Shown one piece after another: positions 33,279 to 42,325 of a stretch of DNA of 64,000 nucleotides. The stretch is taken from the NCBI RefSeq assembly GCF_008642315.1, contig NZ_CP029192.1:2604001-2668000 (forward strand). The letters are read 5' to 3'. The translations under genes and the position numbers were made by a program. The stretch comes from Streptomyces venezuelae. GTDB lineage: Bacteria > Actinomycetota > Actinomycetes > Streptomycetales > Streptomycetaceae. The notes below the pieces were generated by a model that saw nothing but the letters and a program-made list of their open reading frames with translations, did not search any database and had not been told where the DNA came from. Positions within the stretch are counted from its first letter, which is position 1, and each line of letters begins with the position of its first letter.

Positions 33279-33993
33279 GCGCGCCGCCCGGTGCGGGCAC
33301 GCGCGCGTAGCCGTCGGGGCGCTCCAGAGACGTCCAGCGGCCGACGGGCCAGGCGATCCAGTCGGCCCTGCCGATGACCGCGTCCACGGGGATCATGCCG
33401 CCGCCGGGCTCTCCGAGATGGTCGCGGGAGTCACGGGAGTCACTGCGGTGGTCGCCGAGCAGGAAAAGGCTGTCCTCGGGGACGACGACGTCGAAGGGCA
33501 CCTTGGAGGCGGCGTCCCCCGGGTACAGGTACGGCTCGTCGATCGGCTCGCCGTTCACCTCGACCCTCCCCCGCTTGTCGCAGCAGACCACCCGGTCTCC
33601 CCCTGTGCCCACGACCCGCTTGATGTAGTCGGCTTCTCCGAAGTAGCCGCTTCCGTCGAAGACGACCGCGTCGCCCCGCTGCGGCTCGGAACCGAAACGG
33701 TACGCCAACTTGTTCACGAGCACCCGGTCCCCGGAGCGGAACGCGGGCTCCATGGAGCCGCTCGGGATCTGGAAGGGCTGCACCACGAAGGCACTGACCA
33801 GGATCAGGGCGCCCATGCACAGCAGGAACGACAGAGTGAACCCGCCGCCGGGTACGCGGTCGAGGAGCGACGCGAAAACGGAGCGCGACCGTTCCTCCGT
33901 CTCCTCGGATGCTTCGGCGACGTCAGGGACGTCTCCGGAATCGGAGGATGGGGAGGAGCGGTCGCGCTCCGTGTGCTGTGCTTCGGTGTCCAT
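33271..33993 (-). CDS. sipW: type I signal peptidase SipW
   Basis: A 240-aa signal peptidase, first of the four. Anchor near residues 52-75, Ser in IPSGSMEPA, Lys in YIKRVVG, LGDHRSDSRDSR box. Unlike the other three it lacks a C-terminal membrane segment, which is the known distinction of SipW. It follows rplS after a short hairpin. Confidence 0.92.
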   Translation of the reverse strand: MDTEAQHTERDRSSPSSDSGDVPDVAEASEETEERSRSVFASLLDRVPGGGFTLSFLLCMGALILVSAFVVQPFQIPSGSMEPAFRSGDRVLVNKLAYRFGSEPQRGDAVVFDGSGYFGEADYIKRVVGTGGDRVVCCDKRGRVEVNGEPIDEPYLYPGDAASKVPFDVVVPEDSLFLLGDHRSDSRDSRDHLGEPGGGMIPVDAVIGRADWIAWPVGRWTSLERPDGYARVPAPGGAHG

Positions 33994-34018
33994 CGGGGCC
34001 AGATGCTATCCGGCCCCG
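33994..34018 (-). terminator. short hairpin between rplS and sipW
   Basis: CGGGGCC (33994-34000) pairs with GGCCCCG (34012-34018). It lies 20 bp after rplS and just before the sipW start, so it is more likely an attenuator than a full terminator. Confidence 0.5.
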
Positions 34019-34038
34019 CTGTGGACCCGCGCGGGAGC

Positions 34039-34389
34039 TCAGCTCTCGCGCTTCTCCTTGATCTTCGCGGCCTTGCCGCGCAGGTCACGGAGGTAGTACA
34101 GCTTCGCGCGACGCACGTCACCGCGGGTGACGAGCTCGATCTTCTCGACGATCGGGGTGTGCACCGGGAAGGTGCGCTCGACGCCGACGGAGAAGGAGAC
34201 CTTGCGGACCGTGAAGGTCTCGCGCACGCCGGCACCCTGGCGGCGGATGACTACGCCCTTGAACTGCTGCACACGGGAGCGGTTGCCCTCGATGACGCGG
34301 ACGTGGACGTTGACGGTGTCACCCGGGCGGAAGGCCGGGATGTCGCTGCGCAGCGACGCGCTGTCGACGGAGTCGAGCAGGTTAGCCAT
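34039..34389 (-). CDS. rplS: 50S ribosomal protein L19
   Basis: Large-subunit protein at the 30S interface. It is 116 aa, normal length: [29 protein letters not shown] and the C-terminal [20 protein letters not shown] are diagnostic. It is the distal gene of the rpsP-khpA-rimM-trmD-rplS group. Confidence 0.98.
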   Translation of the reverse strand: MANLLDSVDSASLRSDIPAFRPGDTVNVHVRVIEGNRSRVQQFKGVVIRRQGAGVRETFTVRKVSFSVGVERTFPVHTPIVEKIELVTRGDVRRAKLYYLRDLRGKAAKIKEKRES

Positions 34390-34520
34390 GATCGTCTGCT
34401 TTCTTCACTGATGCCACAGGTCATCAGCGGAACGTGGTGATGAGGTTTCGGTAGCTGATCGCGTCGGGCGGGCGTCGTTCCCCCTGTGGCAGGGGCGCAC
34501 GCTGGACGTACAGCAGCGGT

Positions 34521-35342
34521 CTATTCTTCCACGGCCTCGGGGTTACGCCCAAATCGGCCGTCCGGCCCCGGCTGCCACCCCAGGATCGAGAGCATCTCGC
34601 GGTCCTTCTTGTCGAAGGCCTTGGGGTCGCAACGCTCAATGAGATCGGGCCTGTTGCGGGTCGTGCGCCGGAGCGCCTCGTCCCGCCGCCAGCGGGCGAT
34701 CTTCCCGTGGTGTCCGCTCAGGAGGACGTCCGGGATGCCATGCCCGCGCCACTGGGGAGGCTTGGTGTACACCGGGCCTTCCAGGAGGTTGGCCATGGCT
34801 CCGGGGGCGAAGGAGTCGTCCTGGTGGGATTCGGCGTTGCCGAGGACGCCGGGCAGGAGGCGGGCCACGGCCTCGGTGACGACCAGGACGGCGGCTTCCC
34901 CGCCCGCGAGGACGTAGTCGCCGATGGAGACCTCGTAGACGGGCATGCGGGTCGCGTACTCGTCCGTGACGCGGCGGTCGATGCCTTCGTAGCGCGCGGG
35001 CGTGAAGACCAGCCAGGGGCGCTCGGAGAGCTCCACGGCCAGTTCCTGGGTGAAGGGGCGGCCGCTGGGCGTCGGGACGACCAGGACGGGGCCGTGGGCC
35101 CCGTTCTCGTACCCGTCGGCGAGCACGTCGTCGAGGGCCGCGCCCCACGGGTCGGTCTTCATGACCATGCCGGGGCCGCCGCCGTAGGGGGTGTCGTCGA
35201 CCGTGTTGTGCCGGTCGTACGTCCACTCCCTGAGGTCGTGCACCTGGACGTCGAGCTGTCCACGCGCGCGTGCCTTGCCCACGAGGGAGACGTTCAGGGG
35301 GTCCAGGTACTCGGGGAAGATCGTGACGACGTCGAGCCGCAT
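34521..35342 (-). CDS. trmD: tRNA (guanine-37-N1)-methyltransferase
   Basis: Methylates G37 next to the anticodon using SAM, preventing frameshifts. It is 273 aa, standard. It shows YGGGPGMVMK, ARYEGIDRRV, EVSIGDYVLAGGEAA (SAM knot) and VPDVLLSGHHGKIARWRR-type regions. It starts on the base where rimM ends (ATG overlapping the stop). Confidence 0.97.
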   Translation of the reverse strand: MRLDVVTIFPEYLDPLNVSLVGKARARGQLDVQVHDLREWTYDRHNTVDDTPYGGGPGMVMKTDPWGAALDDVLADGYENGAHGPVLVVPTPSGRPFTQELAVELSERPWLVFTPARYEGIDRRVTDEYATRMPVYEVSIGDYVLAGGEAAVLVVTEAVARLLPGVLGNAESHQDDSFAPGAMANLLEGPVYTKPPQWRGHGIPDVLLSGHHGKIARWRRDEALRRTTRNRPDLIERCDPKAFDKKDREMLSILGWQPGPDGRFGRNPEAVEE

Positions 35343-35884
35343 TACGCCTCGTCCCGGGTGGACGCGATCTCCGCGCGGTCGTCGATCAGCCCGGGGGGCG
35401 GGTCGATGACGGCCTTCTGCTCCTCCAGGTCGATCTCGACGACGATCTCCTGGACGAAGGGGATCATCACCTCGCTGCCGTCGGGCCGCTCCACGATGAA
35501 GAGGTCCTGCGAGGGCAGGTGCGAGATCTCGGTGATCCGGCCGATCTCCTCGCCGTCCTGGGTGACGACGTCGAGGTCCATGAGCTGGTGGTCGTAGAAC
35601 TCGTCCTCTTCCTCGGGGAGCTCTTCGGGGTCCACCTCGGCGATGAGGAGGGTATTGCGCAGGGCCTCGGCGCCCGTGCGGTCGCGCACGCCCTCGAAGC
35701 GCAGGAGGAGGCGGCCGCTGTGCACGCGGCCGGACTCGATGGTCAGCGGCCCCGTGGCGGCGGGGTCGGTGGCGAGCACGGCGCCGGGGCCGAGCCGCAG
35801 CTCCGGCTCGTCGGTGCGTACCTCGACGGTGACCTCACCCTTGATGCCGTGGGCACGGCCGATACGGGCGACTACCAACTGCAC
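35342..35884 (-). CDS. rimM: 16S rRNA processing protein RimM
   Basis: Assembly factor for the 30S head. It is 180 aa. The N-terminal domain has [19 protein letters not shown], and the PRC-barrel has [12 protein letters not shown] and [20 protein letters not shown]. The GTG at 35884 is chosen (GAGGAGAAA just upstream); the ATG at 35899 is that ribosome binding site itself. Confidence 0.96.
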   Translation of the reverse strand: MQLVVARIGRAHGIKGEVTVEVRTDEPELRLGPGAVLATDPAATGPLTIESGRVHSGRLLLRFEGVRDRTGAEALRNTLLIAEVDPEELPEEEDEFYDHQLMDLDVVTQDGEEIGRITEISHLPSQDLFIVERPDGSEVMIPFVQEIVVEIDLEEQKAVIDPPPGLIDDRAEIASTRDEA

Positions 35885-35995
35885 TGCGTTTCTCCTCATC
35901 CAACGACTACGGGCCGGGGAAGGCCCTGGAGCCCTCCCCGGCCCGGAGCCGGTGCTGCTGTGGTTCTACGAACCCATCGGTCCTGGGAACCCGGT

Positions 35996-36235
35996 TCAGC
36001 GAACCTGGTCCACGTCGACGAGGTCGACGCGGACACCACGGCCGCCGATCGCGCCCACGACGGTGCGCAGAGCGCGCGCGGTGCGGCCGTTGCGGCCGAT
36101 CACCTTGCCGAGGTCGTCGGGGTGGACCCGGACCTCGAGGACGCGCCCGCGGCGCAGGTTGCGCGAGGCGACCTGCACGTCGTCGGGGTTGTCGACGATG
36201 CCCTTCACGAGGTGCTCGAGAGCCTCCTCGAGCAT
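35996..36235 (-). CDS. khpA: KH-domain RNA-binding protein KhpA
   Basis: A 79-aa single KH-domain protein with GKVIGRNGRTARALR (the GxxG loop) in the middle. In other bacteria KhpA works with KhpB in RNA metabolism and cell division; here the role is by homology. It begins 2 bp after rpsP and belongs to the same operon. Confidence 0.94.
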   Translation of the reverse strand: MLEEALEHLVKGIVDNPDDVQVASRNLRRGRVLEVRVHPDDLGKVIGRNGRTARALRTVVGAIGGRGVRVDLVDVDQVR

Positions 36236-36237
36236 GC

Positions 36238-36675
36238 TCAGGCCTCGGTGGACTCGGTGGACGCGGCCTCGGCCTCGTCCGCCTTCTTGTCCGACTTCTT
36301 GGCCTTCTGGGTGATGGCCTCGCCCTTGGCGTCGTCGCCCTCGAGACCCTTGGTGAAGGCCTCGAACGCGGCGCGCTTGTCCTTGGGCTCGGCAACCTTC
36401 AGCGGCGCCGGGGCCGGCAGGCCCTTGTGCTTCTGCCAGTCGCCGGTGAGCTTCAGGATGGCCATGACCGGCTCGGTCGGCTGGGCGCCGACGGACAGCC
36501 AGTACTGGGCACGCTCCGAGTTGACCTCGATGCGCGACGGGTTCTGCACCGGGTGGTACAGACCGATCTCCTCGATGGCCCGGCCGTCACGGCGGGTACG
36601 GGAGTCGGCGACGACGATGCGGTAGTGAGGCGAACGGATCTTGCCCAGACGCTTCAGCTTGATCTTGACTGCCAC
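36238..36675 (-). CDS. rpsP: 30S ribosomal protein S16
   Basis: Small-subunit protein. It is 145 aa: conserved core in residues 1-85 ([31 protein letters not shown]), then a long Lys/Ala/Glu tail found in actinobacteria. GTG at 36675 with AGGAG upstream. First gene of the operon; its promoter should lie in 36676-36860. Confidence 0.97.
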   Translation of the reverse strand: MAVKIKLKRLGKIRSPHYRIVVADSRTRRDGRAIEEIGLYHPVQNPSRIEVNSERAQYWLSVGAQPTEPVMAILKLTGDWQKHKGLPAPAPLKVAEPKDKRAAFEAFTKGLEGDDAKGEAITQKAKKSDKKADEAEAASTESTEA

Positions 36676-36865
36676 GGGAGTGGTGTCTCCTGGTCTTGAC
36701 GTGGGTGGGCACAACGTTGATGCCGCGTGGGGTTGCGGTACTCGAGTGCCCGATGGACGCGTCAGCCGGAGGAGAGAGGGGTCCTGTGCGACTGTCGAGT
36801 ACAGCTAGCCATTGTGCCATACGTCGGCGGGGCGCCCGCACCCGGTCCGGGCGCCCCGGGCCAGC

Positions 36866-37462
36866 TCAGCCCACGCCCACCGCGACCCCTTCCGGGATCC
36901 GGAAGGGCTTGCCGCAGCCGCCGCACATGATCGGCGCCTGGGCGAGCACCGAGGGCACGACGCGGACGTTGCGCCCGCAGTCGCAGACGGCCTTGACGCG
37001 CACGCCTCCGCCGGAGGAGCCATGCCGGGCGGCCGGCCCCCGGAAGCTGCGTGCGGTGTCCGCCGTCGTCGCCGCGGTGTGTGCCTTCAGGGCCCTCTGG
37101 AGCCGCTCGATCGTCGGGCGGTAGCGCTTCTTGGCGTCTGGGTTGAGCGTGACCAGCGAGAAGCCACTGCTGGGATGTGGCTCCTCGGGGTGGTCCAGGC
37201 CCAGCTCCTCGGCGATCGCGAGGAATCTGCGGTTGTGATATCGGCCGGCACGTGAGGTGTCGCGTACGCCGCGTGAGGCGGCGATGCCATGGACTGCCTC
37301 GTGAAGCAGTCGCTCGAAAGAGAGCTCGGCGCCACAGGCGGACGACGACTCTCCGATCAGGGATTCGGGCGCGGCAAGGTCGGGCAGCTCGGGGTGGTGC
37401 CGCTGAATGTCGGCCCACGCCTGTGCCAGCTCTGCGGCGAGAACAGGTGGTGTCGTGCTCAC
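36866..37462 (-). CDS. conserved SprT-like hypothetical protein
   Basis: A 198-aa protein conserved in Streptomyces. FERLLHEAVHGIAASRG (about residues 50-66) is an HExxH-like metal site with His-Glu-Ala-Val-His, and YHNRRFLAIAEELGL follows, so a SprT-type zinc peptidase fold is likely. The C-terminus holds two CxxC/CxC pairs (CDCG, CGGCG) forming a zinc ribbon. GTG at 37462 is chosen by resemblance to relatives; an ATG at 37525 is possible. The substrate is unknown. Confidence 0.75.
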   Translation of the reverse strand: MSTTPPVLAAELAQAWADIQRHHPELPDLAAPESLIGESSSACGAELSFERLLHEAVHGIAASRGVRDTSRAGRYHNRRFLAIAEELGLDHPEEPHPSSGFSLVTLNPDAKKRYRPTIERLQRALKAHTAATTADTARSFRGPAARHGSSGGGVRVKAVCDCGRNVRVVPSVLAQAPIMCGGCGKPFRIPEGVAVGVG

Positions 37463-37626
37463 GTCGTGAACAACGAGCCGGGAGCCCCGGGGGTTCCATT
37501 CCGGGGCATCCCAAATAATTTGCACGTACCCGTCAGTTGCCGTTGATGCGTCCGGACGAGGGCGGGTGCGCTGATCTGCGGAGAAGCCTCACAGCTCGCA
37601 ACAAGCCGGTACGTAGCGGCGCGTAC

Positions 37627-37661
37627 GCCCCGGCGCGTAGATCGCTTCCTCGCGCCGGGGC
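37627..37661 (-). terminator. terminator of proS
   Basis: Perfect 11-bp inverted repeat (37627-37637 and 37651-37661) about 60 bp beyond the proS stop. Confidence 0.75.
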
Positions 37662-37723
37662 TCATGTTGCCTGGGCAGGCGTGCGAGCCGAGATCGAGCG
37701 CGGGCGTACCGGAGGCGCCTTCC

Positions 37724-39154
37724 TCAGTAGGAGCGGGCCACGAGAGCGACGTTACCCGGGGTCTCCTCGGCGTCCGGCACCGCCCCGTCCTCCGTGACCA
37801 GACACCGTACGGTCACGGAGTGCTCGGCCAGTGCGGCCTCGCCTTCTTCGCCGAGCGCGGCCCACGGGACGCGCGCCCACCCGCCGGCGGCCGTCGCCTC
37901 CACGGCCTCGTCGACCGTGCGGACGTCCGAGGTGCGGGACTCGCGGCGGGCGCGGGCCTGCGTCAGGAGCAGCGCCTGGTCCTCTTCGAGGACCGTGGGC
38001 AGCAGGCCCGGAAGGGCGTCTACGGCGACCGCCTCCTTGCCGCCGGGGCTGTGCTTGCCCGGGATGCGGCGGACCAGCACGGCGGTGCCGTTCGCCAGGT
38101 CGCGCGGGCCGACTTCGACGCGTACGGGGACTCCCTTGAGCTCCCAGTCCACGGCGCGCCTCCCGAAGGGGGTGTCCGTGCGGTCGTCGACCTGGACGCG
38201 GATGCCGACGGCGCGCAGGGTGTCGCCGATCTCGTGGACCTTGGCGAGTACGGCGTCGTCACCCTTGATGGCGAGGACGACGACCTGGACGGGGGCCAGG
38301 CGGGGCGGCACGCGCAGCCCGTCGTCGTCGCCGTGCATCATCGCCAGGGCGCCGATCATGCGGGTCGTGCTGCCCCAGGAGGTCTGCCAGACGAGCTCCT
38401 GGGTGCCCTCCTTGGACAGGTACCGGGTGTCGAAGGCCTTGGCGAAGTTCTGGCCCAGCTCGTGGCTGGTGCCGAGTTGGAGGGCCTTGCCGTCGGCCAT
38501 CATGCCTTCGAGGGTGAGGGTGTTGATGGCGCCCGCGAAGCGCTCCTTGGCGGTCTTGCGGCCCAGGACGAAGTCCATGGCGAGGACGTCGCGCATGAAG
38601 TCTCCGTACACGTGCCGGTGGATGCGGGCGGCGAAGTCGCGGGCCTCCTCGTACGTCGCGTGGGCGGTGTGGCCCTCCTGCCAGAGGAACTCCGAGGTCC
38701 GCAGGAACAGGCGCGGGCGCATCTCCCATCGGACCACGTTGGCCCACTGGTTGATCAGCAACGGCAGGTCGCGGTAGCTCTGCACCCACTTGGAGAAGTA
38801 CTCGTTGACGATCGTCTCCGAGGTGGGGCGGACGACGACCGGCTCCTCCAGCTCCTTGCCGCCGCCGTGCGTGACGACGGCGAGCTCCGGGGCGAACCCT
38901 TCGACGTGCTCCGCCTCCCTGGTGAGGTACGACTGCGGGATGAGGAGGGGGAAGTACGCGTTCTGCGTACCCGTCTCCTTGATGCGGGTGTCCATCTCCC
39001 GCTGCATCCGTTCCCACAGTCCGTAGCCGTACGGTCGGATCACCATGGTGCCGCGCACCGGGCCGTTGTCGGCCAGCTCGGCCTTGTTGATCAGGTCCTG
39101 GTACCAGCGCGGAAAGTCGTCCGCCTGGGGCGTGAGCACGGGTGTTTTGGCCAT
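37724..39154 (-). CDS. proS: prolyl-tRNA synthetase, ProS type 3
   Basis: Charges tRNA-Pro. It is 476 aa, short form without the bacterial editing insertion. The class II motifs are VIRPYGYGLWERMQ (motif 1 region), VRWEMRPRLFLRTSEFLWQEGHTAH (motif 2) and a C-terminal anticodon domain. This archaeal/eukaryotic-like type is the alternative ProRS in some Streptomyces; whether a second proS exists elsewhere cannot be seen. ATG at 39154. Confidence 0.95.
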   Translation of the reverse strand: MAKTPVLTPQADDFPRWYQDLINKAELADNGPVRGTMVIRPYGYGLWERMQREMDTRIKETGTQNAYFPLLIPQSYLTREAEHVEGFAPELAVVTHGGGKELEEPVVVRPTSETIVNEYFSKWVQSYRDLPLLINQWANVVRWEMRPRLFLRTSEFLWQEGHTAHATYEEARDFAARIHRHVYGDFMRDVLAMDFVLGRKTAKERFAGAINTLTLEGMMADGKALQLGTSHELGQNFAKAFDTRYLSKEGTQELVWQTSWGSTTRMIGALAMMHGDDDGLRVPPRLAPVQVVVLAIKGDDAVLAKVHEIGDTLRAVGIRVQVDDRTDTPFGRRAVDWELKGVPVRVEVGPRDLANGTAVLVRRIPGKHSPGGKEAVAVDALPGLLPTVLEEDQALLLTQARARRESRTSDVRTVDEAVEATAAGGWARVPWAALGEEGEAALAEHSVTVRCLVTEDGAVPDAEETPGNVALVARSY

Positions 39155-39370
39155 GGCGCGCATGGTAGAGGCGGGCCTGCGGAGAATGCTCGGGTTTATC
39201 GCCGAGGGGCGCACGACGGTGGAACGCAAGCATTGGCCCACAACCTCTGGACGCCACGACGGATGCGGAGTTCTCTGGCATACGGGGGGAGTGCGAGCGC
39301 ACTGCACGGGGGCGGACGAACCGTTGGATTACGTCACGGCACTAACTCTCGGCTGATTGGGGCGCATTCG

Positions 39371-40231
39371 ATGACACCAACACTCGTGCAGTCGCACCTC
39401 CCCCACGCGGGCGCGGCGCCCCGTGTGGACCTGGGTGCACGCGCGCGTGACTGGGCGGAGATCCAGGAACGGATGCTGGTCCCGCTCTATGAAGCGGTGT
39501 ACGAACGGCTCGACGTGGGGAACGGCACCCGGCTCCTCGGCCTCGGCTGCGGTTCCGGACTGGCTCTGCTGATGGCGGCCTCTCGGGGTGCCGCCGTCAC
39601 CGGCGTCGACCCCTCGCAGCCCGAACGTCTCGCTCTCGCGCGCGAACGTCTGCTGCCGGACTCCACGGATGACGCACGCGCGCGTGCCGCCACCCGGCTG
39701 GTGGAAGGCGGCCCCGCGGACGCGGCGGACCCGGGCCTGCCCACGTACAACCTCGTCACGGCTTTCCAGCCGATCGGCTGCATGGCGGGCGACTCCGAAG
39801 GTCTCTCCGACCTCCTGGAGGCGGCGACTCCGCTGGCCGGGCACGGCACTGCGGTGGTGCTCGCCGGCTGGGGGCCTCCGGAGCGGTGCGCGACCTCGTC
39901 CGTCCTGAAGGTGGCGACGAAGCTCGCGGATCCGTTCCGGCGCAGGGGCAGCTGGCGCCCCGCGCTCCGTGACGACCTGGAAGTGGTCGCGGAGCGGGCG
40001 GGGCTGAAGCCGGACGGTTCGGGCCGGGTCGCGTGCCCCTTCGGGTACGCGGACGTGGAGAGCGCGGCACGCGGGCTGCTCTCGACGGGGCTGTTCGACG
40101 CGGCGGCGCGGGCGACGGATCAGGCGCAGGTCGACAAGGAGTTGACGGAGGCGCTGCATCCGCATCGGCGTGCGGACGGGACGGTGTGGATGCCGAACGT
40201 CTTCCGGTACCTGATCGCGCGTACGCCTTGA
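39371..40231 (+). CDS. SAM-dependent methyltransferase-like protein
   Basis: A 286-aa protein. The SAM motif is LLGLGCGSGLALLMAASRGA (near residue 57), followed by VTGVDPSQPERLALAR, as in class I methyltransferases. The C-terminal half lacks a family-specific motif, so the acceptor is unknown. The ribosome binding site is weak. It is the only plus-strand gene between proS and ftsH; a 17-bp tandem duplication (40234-40267) follows its stop. Confidence 0.8.
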   Translation: MTPTLVQSHLPHAGAAPRVDLGARARDWAEIQERMLVPLYEAVYERLDVGNGTRLLGLGCGSGLALLMAASRGAAVTGVDPSQPERLALARERLLPDSTDDARARAATRLVEGGPADAADPGLPTYNLVTAFQPIGCMAGDSEGLSDLLEAATPLAGHGTAVVLAGWGPPERCATSSVLKVATKLADPFRRRGSWRPALRDDLEVVAERAGLKPDGSGRVACPFGYADVESAARGLLSTGLFDAAARATDQAQVDKELTEALHPHRRADGTVWMPNVFRYLIARTP

Positions 40232-40276
40232 AAAGCCCTCTCCGTAGACGAGCCCTCTCCGTAGAGGAGCCCTGCG

Positions 40277-42211
40277 TCAGCCGCCCTTGGTCAGCCGCGT
40301 GACGCCCGCGATCCGGTACGCCTCCGCCTCCTCCAGCGTCTCGTTCTCCAGGAGCGCGGCGGACAGGGCGTCGAGCCGGGCGCGGTGGTCGCGCAGCTGG
40401 CGGCAGGCGCTCTCGTAGCACTCGTCCACGATGCGGCGCATCTCGCCGTCGATCGTGTCGAGGGTCGCCGGGGCGGCCGCGAGACCGTACGCCTGCTGGG
40501 CGTCGTTCGGCAGGGCGGAGAGGCGGCCGACCCGCTCGCTCATGCCCCAGCGGGCGACCATGCCGCGGGCGATGTTGGTGACCTGCTCCAGGTCGTTCTC
40601 CGCGCCGGTGGTGACCACTCCGTAGACGACGTGTTCGGCTGCCATGCCTCCCAGAGCGCCGATGATGCGTCCCCGGAGGTACTCCTCCGTGTAGGCGTAC
40701 TTGTCGGAGTCCGGCGTCGAGAGTGTCACGCCCAGCGCGCGACCGCGCGGCACGATGGTGATCTTGCGGACGGGGTCGGCGCCGGGCTGGAGCATGCCGA
40801 GCAGGGCGTGTCCGCTCTCGTGGTAGGCCGTGCGCCTGCGCTCGTCCTCGGGCATCACCAGCGGCCGTTCGGCGCCGAGCTGCACCTTCTCCATGGCTTC
40901 GGAGAGGTCGGCCTGCGTGACCGCGCGCTGCTTGCGCTTGACGGCGATGAGGGCGGCCTCGTTGGCGAGGTTGGCGAGTTCGGCGCCGGTCATGCCCGGT
41001 GTCGTACGGGCGACCTGGGCGAGGTCGACGTCGGCGGCCAGCGGGATGGGCCGTGTGTGGATCTTGAGGATGGCCTCGCGTCCGGCGCGGTCGGGCGGCG
41101 AGACGTTGACGACCCGGTCGAACCGGCCCGGCCTGGTGAGGGCGGGGTCGAGGATGTCGGCCCGGTTGGTGGCGGCGAGCACGATCACCCCTTCCGCGCC
41201 CGAGAAGCCGTCCATCTCGGTGAGGATCTGGTTGAGCGTCTGCTCGCGCTCGTCGTGGCCGCCCATGCCGCTGCCGCCGCCCCTGGCGCGTCCGATGGTG
41301 TCGATCTCGTCGATGAAGATGATGGACGGCGCGACCTTGCGGGCCTCGGTGAAGAGTTCCCGTACGCGCGAGGCGCCGACGCCCACGATCATCTCGATGA
41401 ACTCGGAGGCGGACGCCGAGAAGAAGGGCACGCCGGCCTCTCCGGCGACGGCGCGGGCGAGCAGGGTCTTGCCGGTGCCGGGCGGCCCCGCGAGGAGCAC
41501 GCCGCGCGGCATCTTGGCGCCCATGTCGCGGTAGACGCCGGGGTTCTTCAGGAAGTCGACGACGTCGTTGAGCTCGCCCTCGACCTCGTCGATGCCCGCC
41601 ACGTCCTCGAAGGTGGTCCGCTTCGCCCCGGGCTCCAGCTCGACGGGTTTGGGCGGCGTCTTGCGGCCGAGCATGCCGCCACCGCCGCCCATGCCCGCGC
41701 TCATGCGCCGCGCGATGAAGATCCACAGCACGACGAGCAGCAGCATCGGCGCGAGCGAGATGAGGAGGTTCGACAGGAAGCTGCGTTCCTGCACGACGGG
41801 CTCGGCGGTGACGGTGACCTTGTGCTTGGTCAGGTCGTCCCAGAGCTTGTCGTCGGCGAAGGCGGGCCGCTGGGTGGTGAACTTGGTGTACTTCCCCTTG
41901 TCGTCGCCCGGCTTGTCCTGCTCCTTCTTGAGCTGCCCCTGGATCGCGTCGCCCTTGGAGTAGATCTTCGTGACGTTGCCGGAGTCGACCTGCTTGCTGA
42001 ACTCCGTGTACGAGATCGTCGGCTCGTCCCCCTCGTTGAAGAAGGAGAGCACGAGGTTGGCGATGAGGTAGACGATCAGGGCCGTCAAAACGAGCCCGCC
42101 CCAGCCGCCGGGCATCTTCTTCTTCGGCGGTGGTGCGGGGTCGGGCGCGGGCGCTCCCTCGGAGCGCCATGGCTTGTCGGGCGCCCGGTCCGGCGGCACG
42201 GGGTTGCTCAT
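40277..42211 (-). CDS. ftsH: ATP-dependent zinc metalloprotease FtsH
   Basis: Membrane-bound AAA protease that degrades misfolded membrane and regulatory proteins. It is 644 aa. Two anchors (about 35-55 and 150-170) flank an extracytoplasmic domain. AAA Walker [20 protein letters not shown] near 240, Walker B FIDEID, SRH GRFDR; zinc site [10 protein letters not shown] near 465 and the third ligand Asp further on. The C-terminal part carries the variable Glu-rich end. Confidence 0.96.
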   Translation of the reverse strand: MSNPVPPDRAPDKPWRSEGAPAPDPAPPPKKKMPGGWGGLVLTALIVYLIANLVLSFFNEGDEPTISYTEFSKQVDSGNVTKIYSKGDAIQGQLKKEQDKPGDDKGKYTKFTTQRPAFADDKLWDDLTKHKVTVTAEPVVQERSFLSNLLISLAPMLLLVVLWIFIARRMSAGMGGGGGMLGRKTPPKPVELEPGAKRTTFEDVAGIDEVEGELNDVVDFLKNPGVYRDMGAKMPRGVLLAGPPGTGKTLLARAVAGEAGVPFFSASASEFIEMIVGVGASRVRELFTEARKVAPSIIFIDEIDTIGRARGGGSGMGGHDEREQTLNQILTEMDGFSGAEGVIVLAATNRADILDPALTRPGRFDRVVNVSPPDRAGREAILKIHTRPIPLAADVDLAQVARTTPGMTGAELANLANEAALIAVKRKQRAVTQADLSEAMEKVQLGAERPLVMPEDERRRTAYHESGHALLGMLQPGADPVRKITIVPRGRALGVTLSTPDSDKYAYTEEYLRGRIIGALGGMAAEHVVYGVVTTGAENDLEQVTNIARGMVARWGMSERVGRLSALPNDAQQAYGLAAAPATLDTIDGEMRRIVDECYESACRQLRDHRARLDALSAALLENETLEEAEAYRIAGVTRLTKGG

Positions 42212-42267
42212 ATCCGGACGTTACGACAGAAAACCGCCATGGGCACCACAGAATCCGCCCCGGCAAA

Positions 42268-42305
42268 CGCTCGGGGCGCCCCTCACCGGAAGGGCGCCCC
42301 GAGCG
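42268..42305 (-). terminator. terminator of ffh
   Basis: Perfect 14-bp inverted repeat (42268-42281 and 42292-42305) with a 10-base loop, 20 bp beyond the ffh stop and before ftsH. Confidence 0.85.
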
Positions 42306-42325
42306 ACGTACGACTGGCTGCGGGC

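Noticed and set aside
30489..33993. Four signal peptidases as a recent tandem duplication
   Set aside because: The proteins differ widely and the sipW-X-Y-Z order is the known Streptomyces arrangement.
40234..40267. 17-bp tandem repeat between the methyltransferase and ftsH as a regulatory site
   Set aside because: Only two copies between convergent genes; a simple slippage duplication is enough.
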